NCBI RefSeq assembly: GCF_030696055.1
Contig: NZ_JAUYNP010000090.1
Coordinates: forward strand, 1-52,224
Reading direction: 5' to 3'
DNA: 52,224 nucleotides
Source of the DNA: Pseudomonas sp.
Lineage (GTDB): Bacteria > Pseudomonadota > Gammaproteobacteria > Pseudomonadales > Pseudomonadaceae
Position 1 is the first letter of the stretch, and every line of letters starts with the position of its first letter. Below the pieces are notes generated by a model, which was given only the letters and a program-made list of their open reading frames with translations, ran no database searches and was not told where the DNA came from. The position numbers and the translations under genes were made by a program. Shown here piece after piece: positions 15,640 through 23,590 of the stretch.

Positions 15640-17019
15640 ATGTCATTCGCCCCCGTGCAGCACGCCGAGGCCTTCCTCGCGCAAAACCCCGATATCGAAC
15701 TGTTCGAGCTGTTTATCCTCGACGCCAACGGCGTGCCGCGCGGCAAGCTGCTGCATCGCGACGAACTGCTGGCCGTCTACCGGAGCGGGCGGCCACTGCC
15801 CAGCACCATTCTCGGCCTGAGCATCAACGGCGATGACGTGGAGAACTCCGGGCTGGTCTGGGAAGTGGGCGATATCGACTGCCGCGCCTACCCGCTGGCC
15901 GGCAGCCTGGTGCGCCTGCCCTGGCGGCAGATCCCCAGCGCCGCGGTGCAGGTCAGCATGCACCCCAGCGAAGGCCTGCCGGCCACGGTCGCCGACCCAC
16001 GCCAGCTGCTGGTCAAGGTGATAGATCGGCTCAAGGCCGAGGGTTATCACCCGGTGATGGCCTGCGAGCTGGAGTTCTACCTGCTGGACCAGAAACGCGA
16101 CGCCAACGGCCAGCCGCAACCGGCCCTGGACCGCGACGGCGGCCGCCCGCGCAGCACCCAGGTGTATGGCCTGCGCGAGCTGGAGCAGATCGAACCCTTC
16201 CTCAAGGACCTGTATGCCGCCTGCAAGGCCCAGGGCATTCCGGCGCGCACGGCGATTTCCGAATACGCCCCCGGCCAGGTGGAAATCACCCTGGAGCATG
16301 GCGGCGCACTGGCGGCCATGGACCAGGCGGTACGCTACAAGCGCCTGGTCAAGGGCGTGGCGCACCAGCACGGGATGCAGGCCTGCTTTATGGCCAAGCC
16401 CTTCGACCACCTGGCCGGCACCGGCATGCATATGCATGTCAGCCTGGCCGACGAGCAGGGCAATAACCTGTTCGCCAGTGAGCTCTCAGATCTCAAGAGC
16501 GGTGCGGGCACCCCGCTGCTGCGCCAGGCGGTCGGCGGCATGCTGGCCAGCCTGCACGATTCCCTGCTGCTGTTCTGCCCCAACGCCAACTCCTACCGGC
16601 GCTTCCAGGCCAACAGCTACGCCCCACTGGCGTTGAGCTGGGGCATCGACAACCGCACCGTATCCTTGCGCATACCGGGCGGCCCGGCGCCTACCCGACA
16701 TGTCGAACACCGCATCTGCGGCGCCGACGCCAACCCCTATCTGGCCGCCGCGGCGATTCTCGCCGGCATCCAGCGCGGCATTCGCGAGCAGATCGACCCG
16801 GGCGCGCCGATCGAAGGTAACGGTTATGCCCAGGCCAAGGCCTTGCTGCCCACCGACTGGCTGACCGCGCTGCAAGCCCTGGAGCACTCCGCCTGGGCCC
16901 GCGACGCCCTGGGTCAGGCATTTCTCGATGTCTATCTGGCGATCAAACGCGCCGAATACCGCCAGTTTATGGCCGAAGTCGGCGAGCAGGACTGGCGCTG
17001 GTATCTAACCCAGGCCTGA
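15640..17019 (+). CDS. Glutamine synthetase-like gamma-glutamylpolyamine ligase (PuuA/PauA family)
   Basis: The product is 459 residues from ATG 15640. It has the glutamine synthetase fold with PuuA-type features: IELFELFILDANGVPRGK at the N-terminus, the metal-binding ELEFYL near 146, EYAPGQVEITLEH near 208, GTGMHMHVSL near 265, NSYRRF near 317 and the late RICGADANPYL motif near 363. PauA enzymes attach glutamate to putrescine, cadaverine or spermidine at the expense of ATP, starting polyamine breakdown in Pseudomonas. The downstream FAD oxidase is the next enzyme of that pathway, which supports the call. Which polyamine it prefers cannot be told from sequence. Confidence 0.85.
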   Translation: MSFAPVQHAEAFLAQNPDIELFELFILDANGVPRGKLLHRDELLAVYRSGRPLPSTILGLSINGDDVENSGLVWEVGDIDCRAYPLAGSLVRLPWRQIPSAAVQVSMHPSEGLPATVADPRQLLVKVIDRLKAEGYHPVMACELEFYLLDQKRDANGQPQPALDRDGGRPRSTQVYGLRELEQIEPFLKDLYAACKAQGIPARTAISEYAPGQVEITLEHGGALAAMDQAVRYKRLVKGVAHQHGMQACFMAKPFDHLAGTGMHMHVSLADEQGNNLFASELSDLKSGAGTPLLRQAVGGMLASLHDSLLLFCPNANSYRRFQANSYAPLALSWGIDNRTVSLRIPGGPAPTRHVEHRICGADANPYLAAAAILAGIQRGIREQIDPGAPIEGNGYAQAKALLPTDWLTALQALEHSAWARDALGQAFLDVYLAIKRAEYRQFMAEVGEQDWRWYLTQA

Positions 17020-17032
17020 GCGATTTCCCCAA

Positions 17033-17053
17033 CCCGGATGCACTCCGGGCTAC
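17033..17053. repeat. Single REP-like hairpin, CCCGGAT type
   Basis: CCCGGA and TCCGGG flank a short loop and are followed by CTAC, a single half of the repeat family at 12191-12249. It sits between the ligase and oxidase genes and may modulate their shared message. Confidence 0.6.
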
Positions 17054-17112
17054 GACCGAAACCGAATAAGAACAGCCTGCCCGAATGGGGCCGGCCACAG
17101 AGGAAAACCACG

Positions 17113-18426
17113 ATGAACGCCGCGATAAAACCCGTGACGCCCGCCGCCGAACGCTGCCCGTCCTACTACAGCGCCACCCTCAACGAGGAAACCCACTACC
17201 CGACCCTGCAGGGTGAGATCAGCGTCGATGTGGTGATTATCGGCGGCGGCTTTACCGGCGTGGCCAGCGCCGTGGAGCTGGCCGAGCGCGGCCTCAAGGT
17301 GGCCATAGTCGAGGCGCATAAGATCGGCTGGGGCGCCACCGGGCGCAACGGCGGCCAGGTCACCGGCAGCCTGTCGGGCGACGAGGCCATGCGCAAGCAG
17401 ATGCGCAACAGCCTGGGCGAGGAAGTCGACGACTTTATCTGGCACCTGCGCTGGCGCGGCCACCAGATCATCAAGAGCCGGGTGGAGAAATACGGCATCC
17501 AGTGCGACCTCAAGCATGGCCACCTGCACGCGGCGATGAAACCGGTGCATATGCAGGAACTGGAAGCCTCCTACGCCGAAGCGGTGCGCCGCGGCATGGC
17601 GGGTGACGTGACCCTGCTCGACCGCGCCGGGGTGCAGAGCCACCTGGCCAGCGACCTGTACTGCGGCGCGCTGAAGAACAGCCGCAATATGCACCTGCAT
17701 CCGCTCAACCTGTGCATAGGCGAAGCCCGCGCCGCCGCCAGCCTGGGCGCGCTGATCTTCGAGCATTCGCCCGTACTCGACATCATCCACGGCGCCAACC
17801 CGGCGGTGGTTACTGCCGAAGGGCGGATCAATGCCAAGCAGGTGCTGCTGGCCGGCGACGTGTACCACAAGCTGGAGCCGAAGAAGCTCAAGGGCATGAT
17901 CTTCCCGGCCATGGGCGGCATCGTCACCACCGCGCCGCTGGGCGAGCTGGCGAAGGAAATCAACCCGCAGGACCTGGCCGTGTACGACTGCCGCTTCGTC
18001 CTCGACTACTACCGCATGACCGCCGACGGCCGCCTGCTGTTCGGCGGCGGCTGCAACTACTCCGGGCGTGATTCGCGGGATATCGCCGCCGAACTGCGCC
18101 CCGGCATCGAGCAGACCTTCCCGCAGCTCAAGGGCGTCGCCATTGATTTTCAGTGGAGCTGCGCCATGGGCATCGTGATCAACCGCATCCCGCAGCTGGG
18201 CAAGCTGTCGGACAACGTCTGGTACTGCCAGGGCTACTCCGGCCACGGCATCGCTACCACCCATATCATGGGCGAGATCATGGCCAACGCCCTGACCGGC
18301 ACCCTCGGCCACTACGACACTTTCGCGGCCTGCAAACATATCAAGGTGCCGCTGGGCGATGTGTTCGGCAACCCGATGCTGGCCGCCGGCATGTGGTACT
18401 ACCAGATGCTGGAAAAGCTGCGTTAA
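17113..18426 (+). CDS. Gamma-glutamylpolyamine FAD oxidoreductase (PuuB/PauB family)
   Basis: The product is 437 residues from ATG 17113 (GAGGAAAACCACG upstream; the 25-residue upstream extension reads through the repeat and is unlikely). It is a DAO-type flavoenzyme: after about 40 residues the FAD motif VVIIGGGFTGVASAVELAERG appears, then GWGATGRNGGQVTGS near 71-85, and the C-terminal FAD contact GYSGHGIATTHIMGE near 376-390. PuuB oxidises gamma-glutamylputrescine to the aminoaldehyde with release of ammonia and hydrogen peroxide. It is placed right behind the ligase gene that makes its substrate. No aldehyde dehydrogenase gene is adjacent, so that step must be encoded elsewhere. Confidence 0.87.
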   Translation: MNAAIKPVTPAAERCPSYYSATLNEETHYPTLQGEISVDVVIIGGGFTGVASAVELAERGLKVAIVEAHKIGWGATGRNGGQVTGSLSGDEAMRKQMRNSLGEEVDDFIWHLRWRGHQIIKSRVEKYGIQCDLKHGHLHAAMKPVHMQELEASYAEAVRRGMAGDVTLLDRAGVQSHLASDLYCGALKNSRNMHLHPLNLCIGEARAAASLGALIFEHSPVLDIIHGANPAVVTAEGRINAKQVLLAGDVYHKLEPKKLKGMIFPAMGGIVTTAPLGELAKEINPQDLAVYDCRFVLDYYRMTADGRLLFGGGCNYSGRDSRDIAAELRPGIEQTFPQLKGVAIDFQWSCAMGIVINRIPQLGKLSDNVWYCQGYSGHGIATTHIMGEIMANALTGTLGHYDTFAACKHIKVPLGDVFGNPMLAAGMWYYQMLEKLR

Positions 18427-18439
18427 GCGCGACACCCTC

Positions 18440-18566
18440 GTAGGGCGGACATGCCGCAGGCTTGTCCGCCGCGCAGGCCAACGGCCTTATTGCGCAGCGC
18501 GTAGCCCGGATGCAATCCGGGAGCGGGTGTACGCCGCTAAATTTCCCCGGATTTTATCCGGGCTAC
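18440..18566. repeat. Composite of two REP-like families downstream of pauB-like gene
   Basis: The left part (18440-18471) is GTAGGGCGGACATGCCGCAGGC followed by TTGTCCGCC, and the right part (18501-18566) is GTAGCCCGGATGCAATCCGGG...CCCCGGATTTTATCCGGGCTAC. Two different repeat families are thus side by side between convergent genes, where they may end both transcripts. Confidence 0.75.
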
Positions 18567-18586
18567 AAAAATGCCCGGTGGCGGTC

Positions 18587-19270
18587 TTATTGCGCGGTTT
18601 GACGCAGGCGGGCGAGGTCGAGGATTTCGATCTCGCCATAGGTCAGGCGGACTATGCCCTGGGCCTGCAGTTCCTGGAGGATCTGGTTGGTGGTCTGCCG
18701 GGAAATCGCCAACATCAAGGCCAGCTGCTCCTGGGGCAGTTGCAGCAGCCGGCGCGGCTCGCCCTCGCCGTAGTTCTCCGCCATCAGCAACAGGCGCCTG
18801 GCCAGACGCGGGGCGGCGGGCAGCAGGCTCATCTCTTCCAGGGCGATAAAGGCCAGGCGCAGTTTCTGGCTCATCAACAGGGCGAAGTCGCGCCAGTACT
18901 GCGGCTGCCGTTCGAGCAGCGCCAACAGGCTGGCCTGGGGCACCTGCAGCAGGGTGCAGGGACCTTCGGCGAAGGCGTCGTGGGTACGCGGCTGGCCATC
19001 GAACAGGGAGATTTCGCCGAACCAGTAGGGCGGCTCGACCAGGGTCAGCAGCGCCTCCTTGCCGCTGGCGCTGACCGCGCCGATGCGCATGGCGCCCTCG
19101 ACCACGGCATACAGGCCGCTGGGCTTATCGCCACGGCGAAACAGCGCCTGCCCGGCGTCCAGGCGCTGCACCAAGGCGGCAGCCAGCAAGGCCTGCTGCA
19201 AGGCGGCGGGCAGGGCGCTGAACCAGTGACCTTCACTGAGGCGGGCTTGGTAGGCGCTGGCGGCGTGCAT
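18587..19270 (-). CDS. Crp/Fnr-family transcriptional regulator
   Basis: The product is 227 residues. The N-terminal cyclic-nucleotide-binding-like beta roll spans about 18-135 (DAGQALFRRGDKPSGLYAVVEG, LFDGQPRTHDAFAEG), followed by the long dimer helix and a winged helix-turn-helix near 170-215 (LPQEQLALMLAISRQTTNQILQELQAQG). The E-x-x-S-R recognition pattern of true Crp is replaced by ISRQTTNQIL. No Fnr-type N-terminal cysteine cluster is present, so oxygen sensing by Fe-S is unlikely. The effector and targets are unknown; it is convergent with the polyamine oxidase gene and divergent from the Mpo1-like gene, which shares its promoter region. Confidence 0.85.
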   Translation of the reverse strand: MHAASAYQARLSEGHWFSALPAALQQALLAAALVQRLDAGQALFRRGDKPSGLYAVVEGAMRIGAVSASGKEALLTLVEPPYWFGEISLFDGQPRTHDAFAEGPCTLLQVPQASLLALLERQPQYWRDFALLMSQKLRLAFIALEEMSLLPAAPRLARRLLLMAENYGEGEPRRLLQLPQEQLALMLAISRQTTNQILQELQAQGIVRLTYGEIEILDLARLRQTAQ

Positions 19271-19360
19271 GGGCTTCTCCCGGTTTGTCGGCTAGCTGAC
19301 AGAGCGGCGCGGTGCGCCGAGTGCAAGCTCTGCCCATCAGCCTGCGTGAGGAACAAAATA

Positions 19361-19885
19361 ATGAAAACCCTAGTCGAGCATCTGAGCCAATACGCCGCCT
19401 ATCACCGCGACCGGCGCAATATCGCCAGCCACTTTATCGGCATTCCGCTGATCGTGCTGGCGGTGGCCGTGCTGCTGTCGCGCCCCGGTTTCGAACTGCT
19501 GAGTCTATGGCTGTCGCCGGCGCTGCTGACCGCGCTGGCGGCGGGAATTTTCTATCTGCGCCTGGACCTGCGTTTCGGCCTGCTGATGAGCGCGCTGCTG
19601 GGCCTGTGCCTATGGGCCGGCGCGGCCCTGGCGACGCAGACCACCGCGGTCTGGCTTAGCGGGGGGCTGGGCCTGTTTGTGCTCGGCTGGGTGATCCAGT
19701 TTGTCGGCCATTACTACGAGGGGCGCAAGCCGGCTTTTGTCGACGACCTTATGGGCCTGGTCATAGGCCCGCTGTTCGTCGCCGCCGAGGCGGCCTTTCT
19801 GCTCGGCCTGCGCCACGAGGTGGAACAGGCGGTGATCGAGCGCGCCGGACCGACCTGCATCCGCGACAAGCGCGTCAGCAGCTAA
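19361..19885 (+). CDS. Mpo1-like (DUF962/YGL010w) membrane protein
   Basis: The product is 174 residues from ATG 19361, behind GAGGAACAAAATA. Four to five hydrophobic segments fill residues 25-155. The motifs of the Mpo1 family are visible: YAAYHRDRRNIASHFIGIP at 12-30 with its spaced His and Asn residues, and QFVGHYYEGRKPAFVDD near 110-126. In yeast, Mpo1 is an iron-dependent dioxygenase that shortens 2-hydroxy fatty acids by one carbon in alpha-oxidation; bacterial homologues are barely studied. The conserved His residues suggest that this copy is active, but the substrate is inference. Confidence 0.8.
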   Translation: MKTLVEHLSQYAAYHRDRRNIASHFIGIPLIVLAVAVLLSRPGFELLSLWLSPALLTALAAGIFYLRLDLRFGLLMSALLGLCLWAGAALATQTTAVWLSGGLGLFVLGWVIQFVGHYYEGRKPAFVDDLMGLVIGPLFVAAEAAFLLGLRHEVEQAVIERAGPTCIRDKRVSS

Positions 19886-19890
19886 GGCCT

Positions 19891-19965
19891 AGAAGCTGTT
19901 TCTGATCTCGTGGGCTAGAGCGAGACAAGGCGCTAGGTAGCAACAGCCTTCGGCGACGGCGGCAA
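19891..19965. repeat. Truncated copy of the 170-bp inverted-repeat element
   Basis: The segment AGAAGCTGTT...GAGCGAGACAAGGCGCTAGGTAGCAACAGCC...CGGC aligns with the reverse complement of the right end of the element at 29711-29880 (AGAACCTGTT...AAGGCGCTACGTTAGTAACAGCC). Only one end is recognisable. The rest of the gap to 20169 has no gene, only A/T-rich DNA that may hold the promoter of the next gene. Confidence 0.6.
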
Positions 19966-20169
19966 ACACCAGCAGGGCATTGAGGTCCAACTTTGTCCCG
20001 CTCATGGGTTCGGTTATGGGTTCGATCGCGGTTAGAGACACGGCAATCAGTTTAGAAATGCTTAGCGGTCTATCCTGTTTATCGCCGTTTATTCATGCAA
20101 TCGCGACCGGGATGATGGCTCCCGCCCCAAACACACCCAAGCCCACTGAGTCACCACAGGAGCAACCCC

Positions 20170-20808
20170 ATGAAAATCGCCATCATCGGCGCCAGCGGCT
20201 ATGTCGGCTCAGCCTTGCTAAACGAAGCCCTGGCCCGCGGCCATAGCGTCACCGCGTTGGTATCCAACCCCGACAAGCTAGCGACCCACGAAGGCCTAAG
20301 CGTAGTCAAGGCCGATGCCCTGAACACCGAGAGCCTGAGCGCCAGCTTGCGCGGTCACGAGGCGGTGATCAGCGCCTTCAGCGGCCATGCGCACAGCGAT
20401 GTGCTCAGCTATTACCTGAACGGTTTCCAGTCCATAGTCGCCGCGACCAAACAAGCGGCGGTGCCACGTTTGCTGATGGTTGGCGGTGCCGGCAGCCTGC
20501 TGGTCGCGCCTGGCCTGCAATTGGTCGACACGCCACAATTCCCGGCGCAATGGAAAGCGACTGCCGAGGGTGCCCGTCAGGCGCTGCGTTTACTGCAAGA
20601 CGAAATAGCCTTGGATTGGACCATGCTGAGCCCCTCCGCGCATCTGGAGCCGGGTGCGCGCAGCGCCAAATTCCGCCTTGGCGGTGATCAATTACTGGCC
20701 GATGCCAAGGGTGAAAGTCGCATTTCGCTGGCCGATTACGCGCTCGCCATGATCGATGAACTGGAGCGCCCAGCGCACCGCCGGCAGCGCTTCACGGTTG
20801 GCTACTGA
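20170..20808 (+). CDS. NAD(P)-dependent SDR-type reductase (NmrA/YwnB-like)
   Basis: The product is 212 residues, starting MKIAIIGASGYVGSALLNEA, the glycine-rich GxxGxxG dinucleotide motif of atypical short-chain dehydrogenases. VISAFSGH near 75-82 and LLMVGGAGSLL near 102-112 fit the NAD(P)-binding NAD-dependent epimerase/NmrA-like group that includes biliverdin reductase B-like and YwnB proteins. These are often quinone or flavin reductases, or redox sensors. A good AGGAG ribosome site precedes the start. Codons ending in A or T are commoner here than in flanking genes (for example GCG TTG, CAA TTG, TTA CTG), which suggests a foreign origin shared with the next gene. Confidence 0.8.
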   Translation: MKIAIIGASGYVGSALLNEALARGHSVTALVSNPDKLATHEGLSVVKADALNTESLSASLRGHEAVISAFSGHAHSDVLSYYLNGFQSIVAATKQAAVPRLLMVGGAGSLLVAPGLQLVDTPQFPAQWKATAEGARQALRLLQDEIALDWTMLSPSAHLEPGARSAKFRLGGDQLLADAKGESRISLADYALAMIDELERPAHRRQRFTVGY

Positions 20809-20838
20809 GCCACTGGTTTTGCACACAGGCTCGCCACT

Positions 20839-20872
20839 GCGAGCGGACTGTCAACCACGCAAGTCCGCTCGC
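20839..20872. terminator. 11-bp perfect hairpin between the SDR and hydrolase genes
   Basis: GCGAGCGGACT (20839-20849) pairs with AGTCCGCTCGC (20862-20872) around a 12-base loop. No T tract follows. It may end the SDR transcript or act as an intercistronic stem, since both flanking genes are on the plus strand. Confidence 0.5.
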
Positions 20873-20927
20873 TAAACACCCCGACGCCATAGCCAGACCC
20901 CGAAAGCCCATTTGCAAGGACAGCCAG

Positions 20928-21836
20928 ATGACCGCTTTTCAACTTCCTAAGGCTTTTCACCTTCCAGATATTGCCCACCGCCATCTCGACATCGATGGCT
21001 TGCGCATTTTCTATCGCGAGACCGGCCCGATCGATGCGCCGACCTTACTGCTGCTGCACGGCTTCCCCTCCGCGTCGCACCAATTTCGCCGGCTGTTCGA
21101 TGCGCTCGGCCAGCACTTTCATCTGATCGCGCCGGATTACCCTGGTTTTGGCCACAGCGATGCGCCGGCGTCAGCACGCGAGGGCGGCACGCTCCACTAC
21201 AGTTTCGATCTGCTGGCCGATGTGATGGAAAAATTCTGCCAGCAATTGCAGCTGCAGCGCTTCTCGCTCTACCTGTTCGACTTCGGTGCGCCGGTTGGAT
21301 TTCGCTTGGCCACGCGGCATCCAGAGTGGATTGCCGGCCTGATCATCCAAAATGGCAACGCCTATGTAGAAGGGCTCAGTGAGTTGGCAAAAGGCATGAT
21401 CAGCCTGCGTCCCGGTGTTGCCGACGCCGAGGCCAAAATTGCCGATATTCTGACGCTGCCGATAACGCAAATGCAGTATCTCGGCGGCACCACGCAAGCA
21501 GAATTGGTCGCGCCAGAAGGCTGGACACTGGATCAGCATTTTCTGGATCAGCCCGGCCGCAAAGCCATTCAGATCGACCTGGCGCTCGACTATCACCGCA
21601 ATGTTGCGCTGTATCCAGAATGGCAAGCTTGGTTACGCCAACATCAGCCACCTACATTGATCGTCTGGGGTCGCAACGATGCCTTCTTTCCCGAGGCTGG
21701 CGCTCACGCCTATTTGCGCGACTTGCCCTCCGCTGCGCTGCACGTGTTGGATACCGGGCATTTCGCCTTGGAAGAAAAGCTGCCGCAGATTGCGCCGTTA
21801 ATCGCGAACTTTCTGCAGCAGAACGTTGCCGGTTGA
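20928..21836 (+). CDS. Alpha/beta hydrolase with Asp nucleophile (haloalkane dehalogenase/epoxide hydrolase-like)
   Basis: The product is 302 residues from ATG 20928, preceded by AAGGACAGCC. The oxyanion motif HGFPSASHQFR lies near 44-54. The nucleophile elbow is FDFGAPVG with Asp118, the acid is Asp251 (WGRNDAFF) and the base is His278 (DTGHFALEE). An Asp nucleophile is characteristic of epoxide hydrolases and haloalkane or haloacetate dehalogenases, not esterases. Halide-stabilising Trp pairs cannot be confirmed by eye. The A/T-leaning codon use and the adjacent SDR gene suggest a small acquired catabolic pair, closed on the right by a strong terminator. Confidence 0.82.
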   Translation: MTAFQLPKAFHLPDIAHRHLDIDGLRIFYRETGPIDAPTLLLLHGFPSASHQFRRLFDALGQHFHLIAPDYPGFGHSDAPASAREGGTLHYSFDLLADVMEKFCQQLQLQRFSLYLFDFGAPVGFRLATRHPEWIAGLIIQNGNAYVEGLSELAKGMISLRPGVADAEAKIADILTLPITQMQYLGGTTQAELVAPEGWTLDQHFLDQPGRKAIQIDLALDYHRNVALYPEWQAWLRQHQPPTLIVWGRNDAFFPEAGAHAYLRDLPSAALHVLDTGHFALEEKLPQIAPLIANFLQQNVAG

Positions 21837-21978
21837 AATAACGGCAAAAGATCCTGTTGCTCTCGAAACCGACGGAATCAAGGTCGAATTGCAATATCGA
21901 TTAAATTCAGTTCAGCGGCGAAAGCATCGGCTCGATTGCCGTAGCCAGCGCGAGTGAGAGCGTGCGTACGTGGATAGC

Positions 21979-22004
21979 AAACGGGGCGCCGTAGCGCCCC
22001 GTTT
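21979..22004. terminator. Strong bidirectional terminator hairpin
   Basis: AAACGGGGCGC (21979-21989) pairs perfectly with GCGCCCCGTTT (21994-22004) around a CGTA loop. The T-rich tail on the plus strand and A-rich flank on the other serve both convergent transcripts, the hydrolase gene and the gene ending at 22086. Apart from it the 249-bp gap has no gene. Confidence 0.85.
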
Positions 22005-22085
22005 GTATTTCCGTCTACTTCCGTTTGCACTGGCCTGCAACACTGTATTGCTGTCGACGTCTTGCAGCAGAGCGTGCCCAGGTTC

Positions 22086-22829
22086 TTAGAACATCGTCAT
22101 CCACTGCTCGGTAAAGGCGCGGGTGTGGCGGTACACGGTGATGGGCGCGAAGGGACGGCCGGAGGCGCTTTGCAGGGCGCTGCTCTGGCTGTTCAGGTCG
22201 TTTAGCGCGGCCTTGAGGTATTCCCAGCGGGTTTTCAGCTTGCCCAGCTCGGCATGCGCCTTGGGGTCCAGGGCCGCCAGTTCGCTATCCACAGCCGGCA
22301 CCAGCTTGCGCTCATCCTGGCCGAGGTAGGTGTCGGTCTGCTCGCGGGCGATTTCGAAGTTGCCGAAATAGGAACGGCTGAGGTACTGCACCGAGAGGTA
22401 TTCCAGCTTGGCCGCCAGTTCGCTGTCGCCGGCCGCCGCCAGCTTGCGGGCTTGATCCAGCACCCCGAGCAAGGCCTTGCTCAGCTCTTCCGGGTAGCGC
22501 CAGGGCATATCCTCTTCGCCGGGACCGAAGGCCACGCCGCGACGGATCTGCACCACCAGCTCCTGATGCGCGCTGCGCAGCGTATCCGAGCCTTGCGGCA
22601 GGCTTTGCACGGCGCCCGCCAGGGCTTGCAGATCGGTCTCCAGGGCCTCCTGATGTTTCTTTTGGAAACCTTCACCGCGTAACAGCATCAGGCTACTGGT
22701 GACCCGGCTGGCCTGCACCTGCACCTGCTCCTGGGGAGTGGCGGCCTCGGCGAAGGCCAGCGGCAGAAGGCCGGCAAACAGCCCGAGGGTCCAGATAACT
22801 AGAGGGCGAAACAACGACTTAAAACGCAT
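22086..22829 (-). CDS. Exported protein of unknown function
   Basis: The product is 247 residues with a signal peptide of about 29 residues (LVIWTLGLFAGLLPLAFAEA). The mature part is predicted all-helical with heptad-like Leu/Ala spacing: VTSSLMLLRGEGFQKKHQEAL near 43-63, LAAKLEYLSVQYLSRSYFGNF near 138-158 and LGKLKTRWEYLKAALNDL near 193-210. It ends FTEQWMTMF. I recall similar conserved periplasmic proteins in Pseudomonas near aroE (around PA0026-PA0028) but know no function. A helical bundle resembling sensor or chemoreceptor periplasmic domains is possible. Confidence 0.7.
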   Translation of the reverse strand: MRFKSLFRPLVIWTLGLFAGLLPLAFAEAATPQEQVQVQASRVTSSLMLLRGEGFQKKHQEALETDLQALAGAVQSLPQGSDTLRSAHQELVVQIRRGVAFGPGEEDMPWRYPEELSKALLGVLDQARKLAAAGDSELAAKLEYLSVQYLSRSYFGNFEIAREQTDTYLGQDERKLVPAVDSELAALDPKAHAELGKLKTRWEYLKAALNDLNSQSSALQSASGRPFAPITVYRHTRAFTEQWMTMF

Positions 22830-22958
22830 TCAGGGGGTGCTCCTTATTATTGTTGTGAGCAGTGCCGATGGCGGCTGGGTCCATCGCTATACCGGGCCTA
22901 GGGTACCAGGCCGGCGACCCGCTGAAAGTAGCCTTTAGAGTGATTTCGTCGGCTGCCT

Positions 22959-23585
22959 CTACCCCCTGCGCCAGACGCTGGCCAGCCAGGGTTGCTGCTC
23001 GCGCGGCAGGCCCGCCGGGCGGTAGTAATGTTCCAGCTCGCTAAAGCCGGCGGCCGCCAGCAGGGTGCGCCAGTTGGCCCAATCGTAATAGGCGCCGTAG
23101 CGCTCGCCCTGCCAACCTTCCTGGTTGTCGCCCCGCGGGTTGGAGCTAAATAGCACACCGCCCGGCTTCAGCGCCGCATGCAACTGGCGCAGCACCCGCG
23201 GCAGCTCCTGGCTGGGGATATGAAACAGCACGGCGTTGGCGAAGATGCCGTCGAAGCGCTGATCCGGCAGATCCAGGGCGAGGAAGTCCTGCAGCCAGGC
23301 TTCGCAGCCACTGTCGGCGCGGGCCATCTCGATAAAGCGCAGGCAGCCATCCAGGCCGACGGCCACATGGCCCAGGGCGCTAAAGGTGCGCAGGTCGCGG
23401 CCCGGGCCGCAGCCGAAATCGAGGATCTGGTAGGGCGCCTGCGCCTGGATATGCGTGAGCAGGGCGGCGATATTCTGGCTGACGTCATGCTCGCGGGTGC
23501 CTTGGCGAAAGTCCTCGGCGCAGTCCTGATAATGCCCCAGGGTCAGGGCGCTGATCCGCGCCAGTTCGTCCGCGCTTAACGGCAT
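22959..23585 (-). CDS. Class I SAM-dependent methyltransferase
   Basis: The product is 208 residues from ATG 23585, five bases after the aroE stop, so the two are cotranscribed; an in-frame extension to 23660 would overlap aroE. The SAM-binding motif ILDFGCGPGRDLRTF lies near 54-68, the acidic loop VGLDGCLRFIEMA near 74-86 and the post-motif FDGIFANAVLFHIP near 110-123, typical of the UbiE/Tam-type methyltransferase fold. The methyl acceptor cannot be predicted. Homologues of this type adjacent to aroE are usually called tellurite or small-molecule methyltransferases without evidence. Confidence 0.82.
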   Translation of the reverse strand: MPLSADELARISALTLGHYQDCAEDFRQGTREHDVSQNIAALLTHIQAQAPYQILDFGCGPGRDLRTFSALGHVAVGLDGCLRFIEMARADSGCEAWLQDFLALDLPDQRFDGIFANAVLFHIPSQELPRVLRQLHAALKPGGVLFSSNPRGDNQEGWQGERYGAYYDWANWRTLLAAAGFSELEHYYRPAGLPREQQPWLASVWRRG

Positions 23586-23590
23586 GGGCC

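Noticed and set aside
17050-18435. 461-residue minus-strand ORF opposite the polyamine oxidase gene
   Set aside because: The plus frame holds the FAD motifs and pathway context; the minus frame is an antisense shadow.
18359-19885. 508-residue plus ORF that would fuse the repeat region, the Crp/Fnr antisense and the Mpo1-like gene
   Set aside because: Only the part from 19361 shows family motifs and has a ribosome site; the upstream part is antisense of the regulator.
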